NCBI GenBank assembly: GCA_964411675.1
Contig: CAYPLR010000046.1
Coordinates: 1 to 8,728, forward strand
DNA: 8,728 nt
Origin: JAAYBG01 sp964411675
Lineage (GTDB): Bacteria; Bacillota_I; Bacilli_A; ML615J-28; CAG-698
Direction of reading: 5' to 3'
The notes below the pieces were generated by a model that was not told where the DNA came from, made no database searches, and saw only the letters and a program-made list of their open reading frames with translations. The position numbers were made by a program, and so were the translations under genes. This document shows, piece by piece, positions 6,594-8,728 of the stretch (its first letter is position 1; each line of letters starts with the position of its first letter).

Positions 6594-8607
6594 TCTTGTT
6601 TTAGAAAACAAACATTATTCCTTTTCAATAGATTTAGAAGAATTAAGAATTACTTCTTTGTTGAATAAGCAAACCAATGATGAATATGTAAAGTTTGCTT
6701 TTCCAATGCCTATTTTCTTTATTAAGGGTTTATTAGACAAAGAAATGATTCAATGTAATCCTACTTATTTAAGTCATACCAAGGATTCCATCTATGTGCA
6801 ATTTACTGGTTTTGAAGTATATGCGGATATTCATTTTATTTGTAACCACAACGATCAACTAAAGATTACCATCGCAGTAGAAAATTGTGACAAGAATTTC
6901 CGTGTGTGTGAGATTGTAGGTCCTAATTTATACGGACTACAACTAGGAAAGGATTACCAAAAGAATGTATTCATCTATCCTCATCATGCGGGTGAAAAAA
7001 CAGTTAATCCAGTTGATCGTTATAAAAAGGAAGACTACCAGAGTTTTTGGAGAGCAAAAACAAGCTTAACAACTTATGATACTTATCGTCGCCAAATCAA
7101 TTATTGTGGTTTAGCATCGATGACTTTCATGTATTTATATGATCAAGCCAATGGTCTATATTTTGGATCTCATGATTACAATTTTCCAGTTACTGGAGTG
7201 GTTGCTGAGGTGGGATCGAAAGAAAACTTCATGGGGCTTACTTATGTAAAGTATTATGACTTAGGAAAGCAAGAAGTCTATGAAAGTGGAGAATATGTCA
7301 TCAGTGTAAATACGAAAGATTGGCATTATGCGAAAGAAATCTATCGTAATTACTTAGCACCTCATCTAGAATTTCACAATTATCCAGATTATTTGGATGA
7401 TCAATGGGGACTAAATCAATGCTATAATTTTAAACGTCAAGGAAATATCATTCAAAACACGTTTAAAAACATACCAGTGATGTATGAAGAAGGAAGAAGA
7501 CATGGTTTAAATCATATGTTTATTGCTTCTTGGAATCGCGGTGGCTTTGATACCGATTATCCAGAATACTATCCCGATATGGACTTAGGTTCAGCAATGG
7601 ATTTTGTTCGTGGCTTAGAGTATGTAAGAAAGCATGGAGGAATTCCAACCTTATACATTAATGCGCGAATCTTCGAATTAAGTGGTGACTATGCAGCGAC
7701 TGTTGGTGAAAAAATGGCAATGAAAGATGTTGTTGGCAATAATTATATTGAAACCTATGGAACAAAAAGCTTTACTGTTTCTTGTCCATCGGATCAAGAA
7801 TGGGCAAATCGCCTACTTGATACAGCAGAGTTTTTAATCAAAGGATATGGCACAACAGGAATCTACTTGGATCAACTAGCTTCCGCGGAACCATTCCCTT
7901 GTTATCAAAAAGAACATTCTCACCAACATATTGGGGAATTCAATCAAGGATATTTGGATGTACTATCGAAACTACATAAAAAGATAAAAGAATATGGGGA
8001 AGATAAGTTCATATTAACCGAAAATATCGGAGATATTTATGGTAGCTATACCTTTGGAAATTTGACTTGGAATGGACCAAAATACGATGAATACTTTAAT
8101 GTGATTAAGTATATTTTTCCTGAATTTGTTCAAATTAATATGGTTAATCCAAAAAATGTGACTGATTTTTCAAGTTCTGAAAACAAAGAATTTATCGACC
8201 AAATGGAACGAGCAATCGTATTAGGATCAATTTTATGGTTTGCACCAACAAGAATTAAGGATGATCCAAACAATGAAGTGATTCAATATGCTTATCAAGC
8301 TTTGGAATTTAGAAGTAACATTCAACCCCTGTTAAAACAAGCAACATATATGGATGATATTTACTTTACTAATTTGGATCCAAAACTTCGAGGATCTGTA
8401 TTTGAAGATGAAGATGGATATTTGATTCTGATTGGAAATCAACATTTACTGAAGGGCAGTGTTGCCTTACAAATCACCGGAAAATTAATAGAAGCTAAAA
8501 ACTTCCAATTAGAAGACATCAGTCAATCAGTTACTATCACAGAAAACGAAGTTGTGATTCAGTTAAGTACTAATTTAGAATATGTTTACATTAGTAAACA
8601 AAAATAA
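6574..8607 (+). CDS. cytoplasmic TIM-barrel glycoside-hydrolase-like protein (resembles DUF6259)
   Basis: Large protein (677 aa) with no signal peptide or membrane segment, so it should act on imported substrate. Residues 1-260 look beta-rich (sandwich-like), 265-580 have the alternating pattern of a TIM barrel, and 585-677 form a C-terminal beta domain. Barrel motifs: FIASWNRGGFDTDYPEYYPD (316-335), GIPTLYINAR (356-365), GTTGIYLDQLAS (426-437), CYQKEHSHQH (443-452) and FILTENIGD (479-487). Asp433 and Glu483, at the ends of predicted strands, are the natural nucleophile and acid/base candidates. This pattern recalls proteins annotated DUF6259, a hydrolase-like family without an assigned reaction that I know of. 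ATG 6574 is chosen because GGAA lies 5 bases upstream; 6553 and 6583 are alternatives. It overlaps the SIS2 end by 20 bases. Substrate unknown; an alpha-linked (amino) sugar is a guess. Confidence 0.75.
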   Translation: MKKMATNLVLENKHYSFSIDLEELRITSLLNKQTNDEYVKFAFPMPIFFIKGLLDKEMIQCNPTYLSHTKDSIYVQFTGFEVYADIHFICNHNDQLKITIAVENCDKNFRVCEIVGPNLYGLQLGKDYQKNVFIYPHHAGEKTVNPVDRYKKEDYQSFWRAKTSLTTYDTYRRQINYCGLASMTFMYLYDQANGLYFGSHDYNFPVTGVVAEVGSKENFMGLTYVKYYDLGKQEVYESGEYVISVNTKDWHYAKEIYRNYLAPHLEFHNYPDYLDDQWGLNQCYNFKRQGNIIQNTFKNIPVMYEEGRRHGLNHMFIASWNRGGFDTDYPEYYPDMDLGSAMDFVRGLEYVRKHGGIPTLYINARIFELSGDYAATVGEKMAMKDVVGNNYIETYGTKSFTVSCPSDQEWANRLLDTAEFLIKGYGTTGIYLDQLASAEPFPCYQKEHSHQHIGEFNQGYLDVLSKLHKKIKEYGEDKFILTENIGDIYGSYTFGNLTWNGPKYDEYFNVIKYIFPEFVQINMVNPKNVTDFSSSENKEFIDQMERAIVLGSILWFAPTRIKDDPNNEVIQYAYQALEFRSNIQPLLKQATYMDDIYFTNLDPKLRGSVFEDEDGYLILIGNQHLLKGSVALQITGKLIEAKNFQLEDISQSVTITENEVVIQLSTNLEYVYISKQK

Positions 8608-8628
8608 ATTTTTCATAAACTCCTTTGG

Positions 8629-8660
8629 AAAAGAGAAAGTACCTGCTTTCTCTTTTTTTA
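8629..8660 (+). terminator. Rho-independent terminator of the operon
   Basis: AAAAGAGAAAG (8629-8639) pairs with CTTTCTCTTTT (8646-8656) around the loop TACCTG. Seven consecutive Ts (8653-8659) overlap the 3' arm. It lies 22 bases after the hydrolase stop, the expected end of the transcription unit that begins before 958. Confidence 0.85.
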
Positions 8661-8692
8661 TAGAAAAAGGAACAAGATATTTCAATAAAATA

Positions 8693-8728
8693 GTGAAGAC
8701 ACAAAGAAAATATGATATAATCATTATA
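8693..8728 (+). promoter_or_regulatory. extended -10 promoter for the next gene, at the right edge
   Basis: TATAAT (8716-8721) is a consensus -10 box preceded by TGA (8713-8715), an extended -10. The hexamer 17 bp upstream, GTGAAG (8693-8698), is a poor -35, which extended -10 promoters tolerate. TATAAT and ATTATA (8723-8728) form a perfect inverted repeat about one C. The promoter reads out of the window, so the gene served is not seen. Confidence 0.6.

Noticed and set aside
1..8728. tRNA, rRNA, CRISPR array, insertion sequence, riboswitch, or UGA-as-tryptophan code
   Set aside because: No cloverleaf, regularly spaced repeats, transposase or terminal repeats were seen. Intergenic gaps are all under about 110 bases, too short for most riboswitches together with the operator. 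TGA ends SIS1 and tryptophan is TGG throughout.

Overview
The window reads as a single catabolic cluster from a low-GC, Gram-positive-type bacterium (Bacillota, or a standard-code relative of the Mollicutes such as Acholeplasma or Izemoplasma). The signs are A/T-rich codons, strong GGAGG-type ribosome sites, a short lipoprotein signal typical of monoderms, and a CcpA-type cre match. TGG encodes tryptophan and TGA is used as a stop, so this is not a UGA=Trp mycoplasma. Every gene is on the + strand.

Layout: (1) 1-77, the 3' tail of an unidentified upstream gene with a weak terminator-like hairpin. (2) 85-851, a well-formed extended -10 promoter, a perfect palindromic operator and a GntR/HutC-family repressor gene. 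(3) 852-957, an intergenic control region holding a second copy of the operator in inverted orientation. (4) 958-4122, a carbohydrate ABC importer of the CUT1 type: two permeases, then the solute-binding lipoprotein. There is no ATPase gene, so a shared one elsewhere is implied. (5) 4143-4174, a strong hairpin separating the transport genes from the catabolic genes. (6) 4196-8607, four tightly coupled or overlapping catabolic genes: a SIS-domain phosphosugar protein, a BadF/N-acetylglucosamine-kinase-type sugar kinase, a second divergent SIS protein, and a large cytoplasmic TIM-barrel glycoside-hydrolase-like protein resembling DUF6259 proteins. (7) 8629-8660, a good Rho-independent terminator, followed by a promoter for the next gene at the right edge.

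Inferred logic: an oligosaccharide or glycoside, plausibly containing an amino sugar, is bound by the lipoprotein and imported. The non-secreted hydrolase cleaves it inside the cell, the kinase phosphorylates the released sugar, and one or both SIS proteins act on or sense the sugar phosphate. The repressor probably releases its two operators when it binds a pathway sugar phosphate, and CcpA probably adds catabolite repression through a cre site in the first codons of the first permease gene. The substrate cannot be read from the sequence. The SIS-kinase-SIS arrangement next to a hydrolase of uncharacterised type is the most novel-looking part.
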